NCBI GenBank assembly: GCA_001931535.1
Contig: CP016211.1
Span: 9,099,703-9,163,702, forward strand
From: Minicystis rosea
Lineage (GTDB): Bacteria; Myxococcota_A; Polyangia; Polyangiales; Polyangiaceae
Length of the DNA: 64,000 bases
Direction: 5' to 3'
Part shown: positions 62,809 through 64,000 of the stretch, piece after piece
How positions within the stretch are numbered: position 1 is the first letter of the stretch
Layout: each line of letters starts with the position of its first letter
The notes under the pieces: generated by a model
The model's database searches: none
Told to the model about the DNA's origin: nothing
Seen by the model: only the letters and a program-made list of their open reading frames with translations
Position numbers and translations under genes: made by a program

Positions 62809-63041
62809 CGTGAATGGGCTGGACGAAGTGATCCTCCGGTGCTTCGAAGTCGAACAGAGGTGTCCCTGAAAACCGGCCGCCGGGGCGGACGGTGAATCCA
62901 AGCGGATTGGCGAGGTCACGAGGCCTTCATGCCGCTTCGCGGCGGGCCTGGCATGCCCGCCGCGATCCCCGGCAAATCCTCGAAGAGGTCCGCGATCTCA
63001 TCGAGATGCGCGACGTCGAGGCTGGCGGCAGCGCGCTCCGG
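62809..63041. other. intergenic region with a short gene-end relic
   Basis: The minus strand reads SLDVAHLDEIADLFEDLPGI then AAGMPGPPRSGMKAS and stop at about 62927, possibly the end of a lost gene. Not recognised. Confidence 0.3.
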
Positions 63042-64000
63042 CTACGGGGCCCAAGGCGAGCAAGACGCTACCCGCGTGGCAAACACGTTGTTGCTCTCGA
63101 GGAGCTCGGACACGATGCTGGCCGGGTCCACGAGGGCGCCGAGGTAGCACGCGCCCGGCGGCATCGCGGCGCCGCCGCTGACGATCACCGTCGCGCATTG
63201 ACCGGCGTTGAGAGACGGCACGCTCATGCCACCGGCGAACGTGTCGGCCCCGGTGACCGTGCTGTCCGTCGACAGGCGCAGCTCGACATTGGTGCTGGTG
63301 CTCCCGGTGGTGCCCTGGTTGCACACCGTCACCATGAACGGGCCCGGCACGCTCGGCGGTACGCTCACCGAGGTGACGATGAGGTCGGGGCCATAGCCGA
63401 CGGCCATCAGGCCACCGGCAAACACGTTGTTGCTCTCGATGAGCTCGGGCACCGAGGCGCTCGGATCCACGAGGGCGCCGAGGTAGTACGCGCCCGGCGG
63501 CAGCGCGGCGCCGCCGCTGATGCTCACCGTCGCGCACTGACCGGCGTTGAGGGACGGCACGCTCGTGCCGCCGGCGAACGCATCACCGGTGGTGATCGCG
63601 GTGTCCGCCGACAGGCGCAGCTCGACATTGGTGCCGGCGCTCCACGCGGTGCCTTGGTTGCACACCGTCGCCGTCGCCGTGAATGGGCCCGACGTGCTCG
63701 GCGGGGCGCTCACCGTCGTGACGACGAGATCGGGGCCATTGCCGACGCCGATCAGGCCACCGGCAAACGCGTTGTTGCTCTCGATGAGCTCGGACACATA
63801 GGCGATCGGGTCCACGAGGGCGCCGAGGTAGTACGCGCCCGGCGGCACCGCGGCGCCGCCGTTGATGCTCAACGTCGCGCACTGGCCCGGGTTGAGCGGC
63901 GGCACGCTCGTGCCGCCCCCAAACGCATCACCGGTGGTGATCGTGGTGTCCGCCGACAGGCGCAGCTCGACATTGGTGCCGGTGCTCCAGGTGGTGCCCT
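63042..64000 (-). CDS. CARDB-repeat protein, partial (continues beyond the window)
   Basis: The reading frame enters from the right edge and ends at 63042. It is built of 115-residue (345-bp) repeats with GPDLVVTTVSAPPSTSGPFT, VCNQGTAWSAGTNVELRLSA, PPGAYYLGALVDP and ELIESNNVFAGGL, the CARDB (cell adhesion related) fold. The last repeat is shorter and ends VASCSPWAP. Such repeats extend secreted proteases or adhesins. High identity between repeats (also at the DNA level) allows copy number change. The start and any catalytic domain are outside the window. Confidence 0.85.
   Translation of the reverse strand, partial: GTTWSTGTNVELRLSADTTITTGDAFGGGTSVPPLNPGQCATLSINGGAAVPPGAYYLGALVDPIAYVSELIESNNAFAGGLIGVGNGPDLVVTTVSAPPSTSGPFTATATVCNQGTAWSAGTNVELRLSADTAITTGDAFAGGTSVPSLNAGQCATVSISGGAALPPGAYYLGALVDPSASVPELIESNNVFAGGLMAVGYGPDLIVTSVSVPPSVPGPFMVTVCNQGTTGSTSTNVELRLSTDSTVTGADTFAGGMSVPSLNAGQCATVIVSGGAAMPPGACYLGALVDPASIVSELLESNNVFATRVASCSPWAP

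Noticed and set aside
1..64000. tRNA, rRNA or riboswitch genes
   Set aside because: No cloverleaf-like or ribosomal sequence was recognised by eye; an Infernal or tRNAscan run would settle it.

Overview
This is a GC-rich (roughly two-thirds G+C) chromosomal window from a bacterium that looks like a myxobacterium (Myxococcota, probably Polyangiales/Sorangiineae). The evidence is the many cysteine-rich secreted lipoproteins, Hanks-type Ser/Thr kinases, multi-sensor histidine kinases, SBBP, CARDB and collagen-like repeat proteins, GTG and TTG starts, and a high density of broken or partial genes. No rRNA, tRNA or CRISPR array was recognised. All assignments come from reading translations and motifs by eye; no database search was run.

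Layout. 0-3 kb: an IS66 element whose right end lies inside the 3' end of arsH, next to a decayed arsenic locus (arsR, arsI remnant, arsH). 3-6.5 kb: a divergent marR/epoxide-hydrolase-like pair (the hydrolase is frameshifted) and remnants. 6.6-14.6 kb: a probable export/redox unit made of a 1604-residue di-heme cytochrome c peroxidase-like protein, two FKBP prolyl-isomerase lipoproteins and a membrane protein. 14.6-22 kb: an SBBP repeat pseudogene, two histidine kinases and small proteins sharing an acidic/Gly-rich tail. 22.2-26.1 kb: an array of perfect palindromes, a large lipoprotein and a duplicated gene end. 26-32.8 kb: lipoproteins, an HD hydrolase, a third histidine kinase, a MITE-like element and two Cys-rich lipoproteins. 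33-39.5 kb: a ClC channel, then a chromate block (DUF1259 - ChrA - DUF1259). 39.6-43.3 kb: a serine beta-lactamase-family protein and an apparently intact arsenic operon (arsR-arsI-aquaporin-arsC). 43.6-50.7 kb: SMI1/KNR4 protein, multicopper oxidase, RibD-like reductase, HNH-like endonuclease, hemerythrin and DoxX. 51-57.9 kb: acetyltransferase, a sigma-factor cluster, two damaged Ser/Thr kinases and a Gly-rich lipoprotein. 58-62.8 kb: membrane proteins and a truncated type VI VgrG spike. The right edge is a CARDB-repeat protein running out of the window.

How the parts relate. The two arsenic loci share an almost identical 18-bp operator and paralogous ArsR/ArsI, so one is probably a decaying copy of the other. 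Hemerythrin and DoxX carry similar inverted repeats upstream and may be co-regulated. Histidine kinases are accompanied by small tail-sharing proteins. Several dispersed repeats (SBBP fragments, a 93-bp repeat, a 55-bp repeat, a three-copy coding tail) tie distant places of the window together and point to frequent recombination.

Caution: at least seven genes carry single-base frameshifts or in-frame stops, several in G or A runs. Some may be sequencing or assembly errors rather than real pseudogenes. The strongest candidates for something undescribed are the palindrome array at 22.2-22.5 kb (with a related hairpin at 25.2 kb), the giant di-heme protein with its FKBP partners, the MITE-like element at 31.6 kb and the tail-sharing small proteins.
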